Shown in pieces: positions 10,779-22,585 of a stretch of 64,000 bases of DNA. The position numbers and the translations under genes are program-made. Each line of letters opens with the position of its first letter. The first letter of the stretch is position 1. The notes below the pieces were generated by a model. The model worked only from the letters and a program-made list of their open reading frames with translations. It did no database searches and was not told where the DNA came from. Where the stretch lies: the NCBI RefSeq assembly GCF_907164915.1, contig NC_061864.1, positions 15,941,889-16,005,888 of the forward strand, in the 5' to 3' direction. Origin of the DNA: Impatiens glandulifera (taxonomy: Eukaryota; Streptophyta; Magnoliopsida; Ericales; Balsaminaceae).

Positions 10779-13740
10779 TCACTCATTCATGAACTATTAA
10801 ATGAAGGATGAATTAATTAATTTAGTTCATTTATTAGAATTAAAGGAATCATGATATATATATCAACCTCTCTATGTTGCTTTTACCAACTTTTTATTGA
10901 TGTAGTTTGGTGGTTCACAACCGGTTGAAGCCAACCAACACATGTTTGAATTATCATTTTCAAATAATCATATGAAGAAGATGCATAGTTGTTTGCAAGC
11001 TACAATTTTGAATTTAATCAAGTCCAATTATATATATTTTTCAATCTTAATTTGTTAATTATATAGATTTATATTATTTCAATGTTGAACATCATTTCAC
11101 ATTTTGATTTCTGGTCAATTTATTTCAAAACTTATAACCAACTATTTTCATTGGTTTTTTATACTATAATTTCTATATTTAAAATGTGAATGAAAGAAAT
11201 GTTTTATTATTTCAAAAATTTATTTAAATTCATATGATTATATAGAATCTATTACAAAAAATTATTAAAAGTGTAACAGTTTTTAACTAATAAAACATTA
11301 GAATAATTAAAAGTACTCATCATTACAAAACTAATTTATTAAATAGTTAAACACAAAAAAAATTATCTTAATATATATTTATTTTAATGTAACTAATTTC
11401 ATTTTTTCGAATATATAAAATATAAAAATTAATAAAAATATTTTAGAATTTAAAATATATATGATTTATATTTTATATATTAAATAAATAATAATATTAA
11501 TATTTTTTTTCATATTTATAAATATGAAATAAAAATTATTTATAAAAACATGTTAAATATTGTTAAAAGTTTAAAAAATTATAATAAAATAATAATAATA
11601 ATTATTATTTTTTTTATAAGTTTATAAAAAAATTATAAGACTTTATTCTGTTTAGATAGTTTACTTTACAATAATGTTTTGAAATAAATAAATTTAATAA
11701 TAAGAATAATTAATTATACATATTTTATATATAAATGGATGTATATTTGTTTTTTATTTTAGGAAAATATGTGAAAAGTTATAAAGAATATATATTATAT
11801 TTTGTTTATATAGAAAATAATATTATAACTAATAATAAATAATATAAATTATAAAACTAATAAATACTTGTTAAAAATAATAATTATTACATAAAAATAT
11901 CATTATATATATATTAAATTTATTTTTCTAAAATTATAATATTTTAAGTATTTTCAAATTATTTTCAAATTAATTTATTAAATAAATATTAAATTGAAAT
12001 TATTATAAAATAATTCAAATTATTCACTATAACAAAACTAATTTATCAAAACATAAATTATTATTTTTTATCTTAAACTATATATTTATTTTAATGTAAA
12101 TAATATCATTTTTTTTTTCAAAAAAATAAAAAATTTATAAAATAAATAAAATTTATAAAAATAAAAATATTTTAGAATTTAAAATATGATTTGTTATATA
12201 TTGAATAAATAATAATATTAATAAAATATATGTATATGGTTTTTTATATTTATAAATATGCATTAAAAATATTTATGATAAAAATAATTTTAAGAAAATA
12301 CGTTAAACAATAATAAAATATTATTATTTTCTTTAATAAAATGATTATTATTATTATTATTATTTTTTTGATATATTATGAAAAATACTTTTGTAAATAA
12401 TTATAAAAAAAATTGTTATTATATTGTAAAATTTATTAATCATATATATTTTATATTTGAATGAATGTATATTTGTTTATTTATTTATGAAAATATGTGG
12501 AAAAATAAAAATATTTATAGAAAATATAATATTATAAATAATAAAAATGAAATTATAAAACTAATAAATAATTATTAAAAATAAAACAATATACATATAT
12601 TTTGTAAAATTTATTTTTCAAAATTACAAATATTTTATTCACTATAAATATAAAGGTTAATAATAAATATTTTTGAAATTTATTTTAAAATTAATTTATT
12701 AATTAAGTAAAGTATTATTATTAATAAAAAAAAGTTCATTAAAAATAAAAAAAATCATTTTAATAAAATAATATATTTGTTTTAATATTAAATAAAAATA
12801 TATTTTTTAAATTCAAATATAAATATTATAAGTTTTAAAAATAAATACTTTATATCTACATTTACAATTAATCAAATTTATCTTTACCAATTTCCTCATC
12901 AATAATAATAAAAAATTATATACTAAAGTGAATAGTATTTTTAAAATAAGAATAATTTATTTATTTTTTAATATATTTATTTATATTGTTAATTTTTTTC
13001 TTAAAATTTTTTGTATGTCATTTTATTTAAAGAAATATTATGATTAAAATAAAAAAAATCAAATTTTGTTTAAAATATTTTAAAACACGTATATTATTAT
13101 AATTGTATGATTATGTATAACAAAAATAATATTATGTTGTTATTATGAATGTTAAAAATTTGTTATTAAATATAAATAGTCTGTTAAATGTAATTATTTT
13201 TTTAGACTATTTGATTATACACATGAGTTTAAGTAGGAGGATAAAGATAAATAGTCAGTTATTTTCTTTTTAATAATTTTGATTTTCTTGTATGTTTTAT
13301 ACTTTATTATAAAAAAAACACTTCAATAATGAAGTTTAATATATAACTAGTTTAAACTTTTATTATGGTTGTATAAATATTTAATAATATTATATCATTA
13401 AAAAAAATAATTTATATAAAATATAAATTTAGAATTATAAAAATAATAGAAAAATAGTAGACTTTGGCTTTTCTCGTGTGATTTAATAATAGAATATGTG
13501 TCTAATGTCTTCCAACATTTTTGTGGAAACAATTTGTCCGGTTTAAAATCTAATCCTTTTTATAAGATATTGGTAAGAATTGCATAAAATATATTATTAT
13601 ATATTTATAAAGTGACAATTATTTTAAAATGATGTATACGAGAGATATAATATCAGTTAAATATTTGTTGAATTAAAATAAAAAATAGAGATAACTAATA
13701 TTAACATAGTGAGCAAAAACAAAGAATAAATCTTTGTTAA
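10779..13740. repeat. Extremely AT-rich desert with an imperfect tandem duplication
   Basis: No gene. Between about 11230 and 11930 and again between about 11960 and 12620 the same succession of marks appears: TTTTAGAATTTAAAATAT, then AATAAATAATAATATTAAT, a run of AAT/ATT triplets, ATGTATATTTGTTT, GAAAATATGTG, and TTATAAAACTAATAAATA. Two diverged copies of a unit of roughly 700 bases are therefore present. G and C are rare throughout. Confidence 0.6.
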
Positions 13741-14860
13741 CATAAAAAATTGTTTTTGAACTAAGTTTGAGAGGTCAGACGATAATTTGTATATAGGACC
13801 AAAGGTCTAACCTATGACTGACTGATAGGTCTAAACCTAGGACCGATAATTTCTAAACATATGACCGATGAACTTAACCCAGAACTAACCTAAGACTGGT
13901 GGATTTATACACCTAGACCAATGATCTCAACCAAGGACCGAGATTCCTTAGAACCTAGACAGATGGATTTCGACACTTCGACTGAAGATCCCGAGTCTCG
14001 ACCCAGACCGAGGGTTTAGACCCTGACCGATAAAAACGAACCCAAGGCTTAGGACTCCGATCCTAATGCCTGTTTGGTTCCACTTTTCAAAATCAAAATC
14101 TAAAAATCCTAAAAAATTAAAAAATTATTTCAAAATATTTTTGGGATATTTCCACAAAACAATATATTGACTAAGGCCTGTTTTGTGTTTATTTCTAAAC
14201 TCTAACACTCTTAAAAATGACTAATGTTCTTCAGGTATAATCATCCACAGTTATCATCAGCAACATGAACCAACATTTAAATATTAGTATTTCAATATTT
14301 TAAATAACGTTAAAACCTATAATCACGACTAGGACCGGAAGATTAATCGTTAAAAATAAAACGTGATACAACCAATTTTAAAAATCCAACTTTATAAGTA
14401 GAGACCGTTTTTAAAACGGGTATTGAGGATGAAGCGTGAAAGCCTTTTTCTCGAGTATCACCAAACTATGGACTAAAAGAAATTATAGAAAATACGTTAC
14501 TAACGTGTGTCAACTTTTATTTATTTTCAAAAATTAATTGGTGACTTTGTTTCAAAATAAATAATATTTTTAATTAATTATGTTTAATTAATTTAATTAA
14601 ACTAAGGGATTAATTTCTAAAAAAATCAATTTTTGATTTGATTATGGTAAATTCCCGAATTATTTAAAAATTAAACCACAAAAAAGTTGTTTTTAATTAA
14701 TTTCAAAAGCTGTCATTGATAATTTAAAAAAATAATTCTGACACGCTAACTTATGTTGAAATTCTAGAACCTCAAGCTTTTTCGGGAAATCGAACAAAAT
14801 ATTTTTTTAGGGTTACGCCTATTATTAATTAGTAATTGGATTTCAATTATTTTTATTATA
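13740..14860. mobile_element. Remnant of a Tat/Ogre-like Gypsy retrotransposon (non-coding 3' part and LTR)
   Basis: From about 13770 to 14050 a short unit is repeated imperfectly: GACCGATGA, a TCTAAACC-like step, then CTAGGACC. From about 14068 the text changes to LTR-like sequence (TGCCTGTTTGGTTCC, later AAAACGGGTATTGAGGATGAAGCG, here cut as AAAACGGGTATTGAGG and ATGAAGCG), ending near TTGGTGACTTTGTTTC at 14539. The last string resembles the TGGCGACTC primer-binding segment typical of Tat/Ogre elements. Degenerate short repeats in front of the 3' LTR are also usual in that lineage. The assignment is by motif resemblance only; no coding domain is present. Confidence 0.4.
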
Positions 14861-16550
14861 AAATTAATATTCATATCAAGAATATTAGAAAACAAAGAAT
14901 AATTTTTAAAATTCATAAACACTCGTCAAGAATAAATATATAGTCCAATAATAAAAAAAATTAATATTAAGAATCGGGTAATGATCGGAAATCTATAATA
15001 ATAAGGAGAATCCCATAAAAAAAATTCATCAGGTATATATATCGAGATCAAAGACTATCACTAAAAAAAAATCAAGAATTAATGGAAAAACAAACTACAT
15101 AAGTACATTAATTTTTAATGCCTTAATTTTAAGAGCTTACTCTAATAATTACCTTAAATCTCTTTGAATGAAAACATTGATCGAATAATATCTTCAAATA
15201 TCATTATTCATTATTTTTAAATTTGAATAAAAGTTTATGTAAAAAAATAAGTATGTATTCATACTTAGATATCATTTTCACTTATATTCTTACCCACTAA
15301 GCCCATATGAAAATAAAACATTACTTACACCGGCCCTAACTAATCAAGGCCCATTAGTCCTTGATGAGAACTATCTATACTCAAACTCATCAAGGCTTGT
15401 AATTCCAAGTATAATAAATATAAATTCATGTGATTTAGTATGAATAAATAAATAAAAAATAAAATTGTATTTTTCTCAATAGTATATGATTAATAAGTAA
15501 TTCCAATGAATCTAACTTGTTAGGACCACCATGATTGAGAACTAGTAGATCATACATGTTAGTAAACATGGTCCAGAGAGTCACGTGAAGTCCATAAGGA
15601 CAAAATTAGGGTTTTGAAGGGCAGTTGAAATATCATTTTCGCCATCAATTTTTCTATCAACCAGCTTCTCTTCATAAGTTTTTTTCCGAAATTTCTAATG
15701 GTTGCACCATAATATGGAAACAATTTGTTGATCTTTGATCACCAAATTTTTTTCTAAGAATTTTTTATTTTATTTTTCGGTTTCACAATAAAGAATCTTT
15801 CTTTCATTTATGAACAAGATAACTTAGTTTGGAGAAATAGTGATTGTATATGCCATAGATATGGCAATAATATTGAATTTTAAAAAATTTCTCAAAACAC
15901 ATACGGTAACAAACTCGAATCGACTCTTCCTCATCGAATACTCTTTGTGGTATTTTTAATATTTCATTCTTACCAAAACTATAAATAAATGTAAAATGCT
16001 TGTTAGAAAAAACTAAATAAATAAAATTTCAATTTTGAAAGGGAGATAAAATTGTACTTAAAAATGTATGGTCCTAATATAATAATTGGTAGGGCATTTG
16101 TTGGTCCCATAAATTGGGATGTTTTAAAGAAATAGCCCCTCACTTACACTCACTGTCAGTGACTCTCTCTCTCTCTCTTGGTTCAAATCAAAGTGTCATT
16201 ATAATCAAGTGATTTAATCAATTTGGTATATGTTCATGAAAACCATTTCGGTCGGAATAAACCCCACCATCACCTAATAATCATTTTTTTTATATATAGT
16301 TTTCAGCTAACTTAAAAAAAACATTTATTCTTTAAAAAAATAAAATTTACTAAAATCATTAATAGTCAAAAATTGAGTCAACCAAAAAAAAAATATTACA
16401 ATACAAAGATCTCAAATATTACAGTGAGATCCAAAAAAAAATAATAGAACAAAGAATAACCAGAAATTACCTAGTCTAAATTAATTAATGAGACGTATAT
16501 AACCAAGAATACATAGATAAAGAACAACACCACTAGTCTAAAAACAAGTA
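14861..16550. other. Intergenic region downstream of the YUCCA gene
   Basis: AT-rich sequence with no recognisable gene. A short stretch of higher complexity at about 15530-15720 has no long frame. The segment just below 16550 is probably the YUCCA 3' UTR (minus strand). Confidence 0.4.
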
Positions 16551-18853
16551 TCAATGTCTTAACGGCTCTTTTCCTTTCTCATCTCTTGTCCTTCTTTGGA
16601 TTTCATTTTTATGAATTAATGTTATTATATCATGATTGATATTAGGATGCATGAAAGAAGAATTTGTCCTAGCATTATTCCATTGGTATTGAAGATCTTC
16701 GGCTATCCATCTCGCTTCCATGGAAGTACCAAGGAGGCCTCGTTTTGAGAAACCGACAGCATACAAACCATTATCGCCTTTCCATCCTCCCGGAAATGGT
16801 TTTCGAGGACACCCATTCTTCTCTAAGAAGGAACTAGGCTCGGCCTGTTTTTTTGGACAAGCAATAACATTTTTATTAGTCACGCCAAAGTTGCATAAAT
16901 CGTGGTAAAAAATTACAAGTCATGACAAGAGAATGTGATTAGTTAATCAAATGATAGTACCAACAAAACAACAAAGAAATTAAACAAATGCAAAACTTCA
17001 AAACCAATTAAAAAAAATCAAAGGATTTAATTGGAATATTGGGTCAAGATCATACCTTTAACCAAGTTGGTGTGTTACTTTTGTAACCGGTAGCCAAGAT
17101 GACAGCATCAAAATCCTCTTCCCTACCATCTACGAATTCCACTGAACGACGCCTTACTCTCTTTATTTCAGGGCGAACCTAATTAATTTAAATATAATAA
17201 ATATTTTTTTGGATAAATGGTCATTTTATAATATCTTTAATCAATTTTTAATTAAATTGATTTTGAGACCTCTATTAGTTCAAAATTTACCACTTTCAAC
17301 TATTTTAAGTGTATACACAATCGAGATATCAAACTTATACATAATTGAAAACAACAAAATCAAATCAATTCTACCTGGATGTCCCCAGCTCTAATCTTGG
17401 CAAGTGTGCCAAAATCTAAGACGGGTGTCTTTCCCGAAACCATCTTGAGTTCAAGCGGACCAATCTTCGGCCGGTTTAGACCTAAACGAGCTGTATCACC
17501 AAGTATGATTCGCGAAACTAAGAGCAAAAACTTGTCCACAATCTTCATGGGAAACCACTTGAGCAAACACATGGACAATCCAAAAGTTGATGTTCCAAGC
17601 ATCTCTTGAGGTAAGACGTGCACCTTAAAAAAAGGAAAAATAAATAAAAAAATAAAATAAAGGGAAAAGTTGTTCAATGATGAAAGTATAAGTACTAAAA
17701 TATGATATAAATGGAAACTGCAATATAATTAAATATGTGCATATTTGAATAGATTCTGTACTTGAGAATCTGCTTTTACTATTTTTATGTATAGACACTG
17801 CATGAGCAATCTTTAATTTTAGGGTTTACAAGTACAGCGCATGTTAGCAAACTCCAAGAAAGATGATAATTTCACAACCCTTTGTTTACCTAAAGTGATT
17901 GTACTATTTCATGAACAATTTTTGTTTTTTAATATATTAATCTTATGATAATAAATCCAATCCCATTAAAAACATAAATGTAAATCTAGCTAACAGGAAT
18001 CCTTATATTTGATTTGTAACCCTTATAAAAAAAATTTCAATTTAACATAACATTCCACTTAAATCAAAATGTTTCTTAGTATAAATAGAATATGAAACTT
18101 AATGGATTAATAATAAAATCAACTTACCGAATCTCTAACAACAAGAGACGGTCGAGCCCGATGATTGCAAAGATCCAAACAAACTTCCATTCCCGAATTT
18201 CCACATCCAACAACCAAAACCTTGTTCCCTTCAAAACATTCTCCGCTCTTATAACAACTTGTATGAACCACCGGTCCCAAGAACTCATCCATCCCTTCAA
18301 TCTCCGGCACCAATTCATCGGCATTCTCTCCCGTCGCAACAATCAACCACCTTGAAAAGTACTCCTTCTCCTCCTCAGTCTTCACCCGCCAAAAACCGCT
18401 CCCCTTTTCGAACTCCGCCTCGACAACGGTTTCACCAAACGCGGGCTCGAGACCAAAACTAGCGGCGTAATCTTCCATATAGGAAATGAAATGTTGCTTT
18501 GTAGGGTAAGTTGGAAGATTTGAAGGGAAATGTAAAAAGGGTAACTCACAATATTGTTTAGGGAGATGAAGATGAAGACGATCATAAGTTTTGAGTTTCC
18601 ATAAAGAAGCTATGCAATTGCTTCTTTCAAGAATCAAGCTTGGGATGCCTTTCTTCTTTAGACATGCGGCTGTGGCTAGGCCTGATGGGCCGGCCCCAAT
18701 TATTAATGGGCCGGGAACATATACTCTCTTATCACCGCCACCATCTTCATCATTATTTGGCTGATATTGCATCTTGGTGGAATATTCAAAGTGAGGTTTT
18801 TGATGATGATCATGAATTATCTTGCCTTGAATCTCATTAAATATGAATTCCAT
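16551..18853 (-). CDS. YUC6: YUCCA-type flavin monooxygenase (indole-3-pyruvate monooxygenase)
   Basis: It converts indole-3-pyruvate to auxin (IAA) using FAD, NADPH and oxygen, the rate-limiting step after TAA1. Four exons on the minus strand: 18853-18128, 17623-17375, 17178-17056 and 16844-16551, all in phase 0, giving 463 residues. The FAD-binding GAGPSG is at residues 53-58, the FMO signature [11 protein letters not shown] at 191-201, the NADPH-binding GCGNSG at 216-221, and the ATG motifs are LIVATGE and [10 protein letters not shown] chose the ATG at 18853 ([11 protein letters not shown]), which matches the start of YUC2/YUC6-type proteins; an in-frame ATG at 19003 would add an unusual 50 residues. 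The part after IAEDLQ is about 40 residues longer than usual. Clade YUC2/YUC6 is likely; YUC6 is the best guess. The upstream side has a TATA cluster and a GA-rich leader. Confidence 0.93.
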
Positions 18854-19093
18854 GAAATTTTTTTCATGCAAGAAAAATGAAACCCATAATTTGGACAAAT
18901 TCTTGATTTCTTGGAGAATTAAAAAGGAAGATTTTTCATGAGTGAAAATGAAAACCCTTTTGATGATCGAGACTTTAGGTTTCCAAATTCCAGAAGGTAC
19001 CAATTCAGATGTGACAGAAGAAGAAGAAGAATCAAAGATGAAGAGGAGAGAGAAAGAGAGAAGGGAAGCATTGAACTGATGATGATACAGTCA

Positions 19094-19120
19094 ACTATAT
19101 ATACATATTATATATATATA
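19094..19120 (-). promoter_or_regulatory. TATA region of the YUCCA gene
   Basis: A run of TATATA on both strands lies about 240-265 bases before the start codon at 18853. Between it and the gene is a GA-rich stretch (on the plus strand) typical of a leader. ACGT cores (TACGTGGG and TACACGTAGG) lie just upstream at about 19121-19144. Confidence 0.45.
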
Positions 19121-19439
19121 CATACGTGGGAGTGTACACGTAGGCAGATTAATAACTGCCGAGTGTAGACCCAACTAGTAATAACTGTCCTTATATAGCC
19201 AATAATGAAGCTCGGTTTCAAGATGCTGTTTTTGTTTTATTTATTTACTTACTATGATTTACTATTTTTTTAATTTAAATTATAAAGCTACTCATCTTCT
19301 ACGGAAATATTTTGTAATTTCTAAGTCAGACCAACTATGGTTAGTTCATTCAATCTATTTAATTCTTGTTAAGCTACTAATTTTATATTTTATTTGTAAT
19401 AGTATTTAATAATTAATATTACATATAAACACATTAAAT

Positions 19440-19800
19440 TGATCAATGTTACATATAGATGTTGGTCACTTTAAAAGAAATAATCTAAGTCATCCCTGTC
19501 TTTATACTAAAATTAAAAATCATGAATTACTAGATTTCATTCATGATGTGTCCGATGTAGAATCGGTGGATTTTAAGCTAGTTGATGTCAATGATAATAT
19601 CTTAAAAGAATTCTCGACACACAATATGACGTTGAATGAAAACAAATCTTCCTTGGAGTAGGTCCTTGAATTAGAGACTAAAATGTGGCATAATGTGCGT
19701 AAGACTACCGTAGAGTTATATATGAAAGAGGAAAAATATGTATCGAAACTGAGAAATGATTATTCCGAATAGATTTCATAAATTATTGAAAAAAGTATTG
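19440..19800 (+). pseudogene. Fragment of an old Copia-like gag region (left of the nested insertion)
   Basis: An open stretch at 19446-19661 reads HIDVGHFKRNN...HELLDF...VSDVESVDFKLV and continues, past a stop, as an acidic, probably coiled-coil sequence. This resembles the region after the gag zinc knuckle in Copia elements with long gag proteins. It ends exactly at the LTR element inserted at 19801. The call is tentative. Confidence 0.35.
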
Positions 19801-20781
19801 TGTTAGGGTCTAAAATCAAGGCCTCGGTCCTAGAATAAATTCCAGCAACCTTCATCGGCACCCGGTCTCGGTCCTATGGTGCACATAGGCCAGATTTCTG
19901 TTTTGTTGTTTTATTATTTTGTTTTTGCTTTCCTTTTCTACTTTACAAACCGAATTCTGTTATTTTCTAGTTATTGTTGTAACTAGGGATGGCAATGGGG
20001 CGGTTCGGGGCGGGGAATGCAATTACCATCCCCGCCCCGTTTTAATTTAGGGGATTTTTTTAATACCATCCCCGCCCCGTTCGGTTTTTTTCGGTTTCGG
20101 AGAATCCCACGGGGCACCGTTAATAATTTTTATTTTAAAAAAATAAATAAAAATTATACAATAAAATTATATAAACGATTTTTTTAATATAATATAAATT
20201 ATAATATATTAAAATTGTATATTACTATAAAGAAATAATTTTAATACTCTTATAAAATATAGTAAATAAATAAATATAATGGTGATTTAATATATTTAAT
20301 TATGTTTATGGTATTCGGGGCAGAATCGGGGTGAAAACGGGGTGAAATCGGGGCGGGTCGGGGCGGGGGACACAAATACCATCCCCGCCCCATCCTCGTT
20401 CGGTTTCGGGGAAAAACCATCCCAAACGGGGCAATTCGGTTCGGTTTTCGCGGGGCGGTTTTAAATTGCCATCCTTAGTTGTAACCGAATATTTTGGGGC
20501 AAGACATCACCTATATAAGGCTGATCTTTCTTCCTCAAGGACCCATGAATAGAATGATGAAGATGTGACTTCGCCCCTATTCGTCTATCATTATTATTAT
20601 GGACTGTTTGGTATAGACCAACAGTAATTCTCTTCGCACCCTTGATTCTTCTATCCCTTCCCCCCCAAATTCTCTATCGAAAACCTTCCGCTGCCCTTTG
20701 ATTGTAGAATTTTCACCGGTCTTATAGATCAAGAACTTGATTCTTGAACCGAAAACACACCTTACGAAACAAGTCGTAACA
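19801..20781 (+). repeat. 5' LTR (interrupted)
   Basis: It is identical in order to the 3' LTR except for the 494-base MITE and its 8-base duplication: 981 minus 502 gives 479, exactly the length of the 3' LTR. Confidence 0.93.
19984..20477. mobile_element. hAT-type MITE inserted in the LTR
   Basis: The ends are inverted repeats: TAGGGATGGCAAT at 19984 and ATTGCCATCCTTA ending at 20477 (12 of 13 match). A perfect 8-base duplication GTTGTAAC lies on both sides (19976-19983 and 20478-20485). The 3' LTR shows the empty site with one GTTGTAAC. An 8-base duplication with such ends is diagnostic of hAT elements. The flanks inside are GC-rich (CGGGGCGG, CCCCGCCCCGT) around an AT-rich centre. No transposase is present. 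Confidence 0.93.
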
Positions 20782-20837
20782 TTCTTGGTATCAGAGCAAG
20801 ACGATTCTCAAATGAAAGAAACCAGATAGCAGCAAAG

Positions 20838-22012
20838 ATGGATGATCTTAAGACCCTACTCGAAGGGCTGACCCAACAATATGCCTCCATGAATGCTGCC
20901 CTGCAACAAAATATGACCGAACAAGCTGCCTTGCACAATGCTTTTCTTCCAAATATGAACAGAAGGTATGCTGCTGGAAAAAGCTTGACAGCCATTGAAA
21001 ATGGTGCGTTTAATAATGGCCAAGATCCCGACACCCGACCCTATAATATTGCTTCTTGCTACCTTTCTCCAACCCGGCTCACAAATATTGATATTCCTAA
21101 ATTTGTGGGACTGATTTAGAGGGCTGGCTCTTATTTGCTGAGCAAGTATTTAGGGAGAGCAAGACGAATGATGCCACAAAGCTGGACATTGTCCGCACTC
21201 ACTTCTCAAAAGAGGCAAGAACGTGGCATGAATCATATTTACGGAATCGCAACCATATGGAAGCATTGACGTGGCATAAATTCAAGAAAGATCTCTTGTT
21301 GCGATTCGGTCGCAGACCCTTGTACAATGCCAAACCGCCGCTGCTGCCCAAACCATGCATTGTTAACACGGTCTGGCCGAGCACAAAATGGGAGCTCAAT
21401 CATAGGTGCAAATCCAGATTGTTCATGGTCCCGCCTAATCATCAAGAAGTCCAAGAAAGCGTTCAAGAACCCGTTCAAGAATCAGATTTTTATGACCCAC
21501 TTTTGGTGCTTGAGACAAGGGACGAACGTGTCATTATCTTGCACACTTTCTCGGTCCAACAAGGTGCCCCTCGGTCGTGGGTCAACATAATAAAAGGCAG
21601 CCAGCTAGAAAAGGCCTTGGAAAATCATAATGTTGCTGTCACGGTACAAATAAAGAGCAAAAACGAATGTCAAACTGTTTCACTTGTTTTGGAAGACGCT
21701 CCTGAAAATTTCCAAAAAATAATCAAAGGGCTCACACAGCAACCCAACAACCGAACACCAGCCAGGAAGGTAGTCGGAAGACATGGCTATGTTGTTGCGC
21801 ATGTGTTGCTGGTCTGGATAAAGGACTGGGCTTGGTTGTTTGAAGACATTCTAGAGTATGCCCGAAAGAAAAAATGGCTCTTTTGCAGCACCTGGCGTGT
21901 TGGGCCGAAGGAAGGACTGGTTATGGAGCATGAAGACCGAAGGCTTCTAAGAAATGCGGTCCTAAGACTCCGACACTTGCTGGACTTGCTGAAGTCCGAC
22001 CGAATTCTTTGA
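20838..22012 (+). pseudogene. Gag-like remnant inside the LTR element
   Basis: A frame at 20838-21119 starts MDDLKTLLEGLTQQYASMNA, then reaches LTNIDIPKFVGLI and a stop. In another frame follow a SYLLS-type segment, a RTWHE-like segment and, at 21257, LTWHKFKKDLLLRFG. This order (DIPKF.G, then AR.W, then W..FK..L..RFG) is that of a Gypsy-type retrotransposon gag. The remaining part to 22012 is open (251 residues from 21257) but matches no enzyme domain I know. The gag is broken by at least one stop and frameshift near 21117. Confidence 0.6.
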
Positions 22013-22101
22013 AATATTTAGCATGCGCATTAGAGGCTCGGTAGACTCGGCAGACCACGGTCTTTTTCGTCGAGGGCGACGAATTTCGAAGGGGGAGATA
22101 A

Positions 22102-22580
22102 TGTTAGGGTCTAAAATCAAGGCCTCGGTCCTAGAATAAATTTCAGCAACCTTCCTCGGCACCCGGTCTCGGTCCTATGGTGCACATAGGCCAGATTTCT
22201 GTTTTGTTGTTTTATTATTTTGTTTTTGCTTTCCTTTTCTACTTTACAAACCGAATTCTGTTATTTTCTAGTTATTGTTGTAACCGAATATTTTGGGGCA
22301 AGACATCACCTATATAAGGCTGATCTTTCTTCCTCAAGGACCCATGAATAGAATGATGAAGATGTGACTTCGCCCCTATTCGTCTATTATTATTATTATG
22401 GACTGTTTGGTATAGACCAACAGTAATTCTCTTCGCACCCTTGATTCTTCTATCCCTTCCCCCCCAAATTCTCTATCGAAAACCTTCCGCTGCTCTTTGA
22501 TTGTAGAATTTCCACCGGTCTTATAGATCAAGAACTTGATTCTTGAACCCAAAACACACCTTACGAAACAAGTCGTAACA
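22102..22580 (+). repeat. 3' LTR
   Basis: 479 bases, starting TGTTAGGGTC and ending GTAACA, followed by the TATTG target duplication. Confidence 0.93.
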
Positions 22581-22585
22581 TATTG

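Larger units (their letters stand above)
19801..22580 (+). mobile_element. Complete non-autonomous LTR retrotransposon (gag remnant only)
   Basis: Both LTRs start TGTTAGGGTCTAAAATC and end CGTAACA (19801-20781 and 22102-22580). The element is flanked by a perfect 5-base duplication TATTG (19796-19800 and 22581-22585). After the 5' LTR a primer-binding segment TGGTATCAGAGC follows (about 20786), and a purine tract GAAGGGGGAGATA precedes the 3' LTR. Excluding a later insertion, each LTR is 479 bases and I count about six differences, so the insertion is young. The 1.3-kb interior codes only for gag-like pieces; there is no protease, RT or integrase. It must have moved with borrowed enzymes. Confidence 0.92.

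Noticed and set aside
18259..18462. Plus-strand proline/serine-rich open frame across the YUCCA exon
   Set aside because: Antisense shadow of YUCCA exon 1, which has full family motifs on the other strand.
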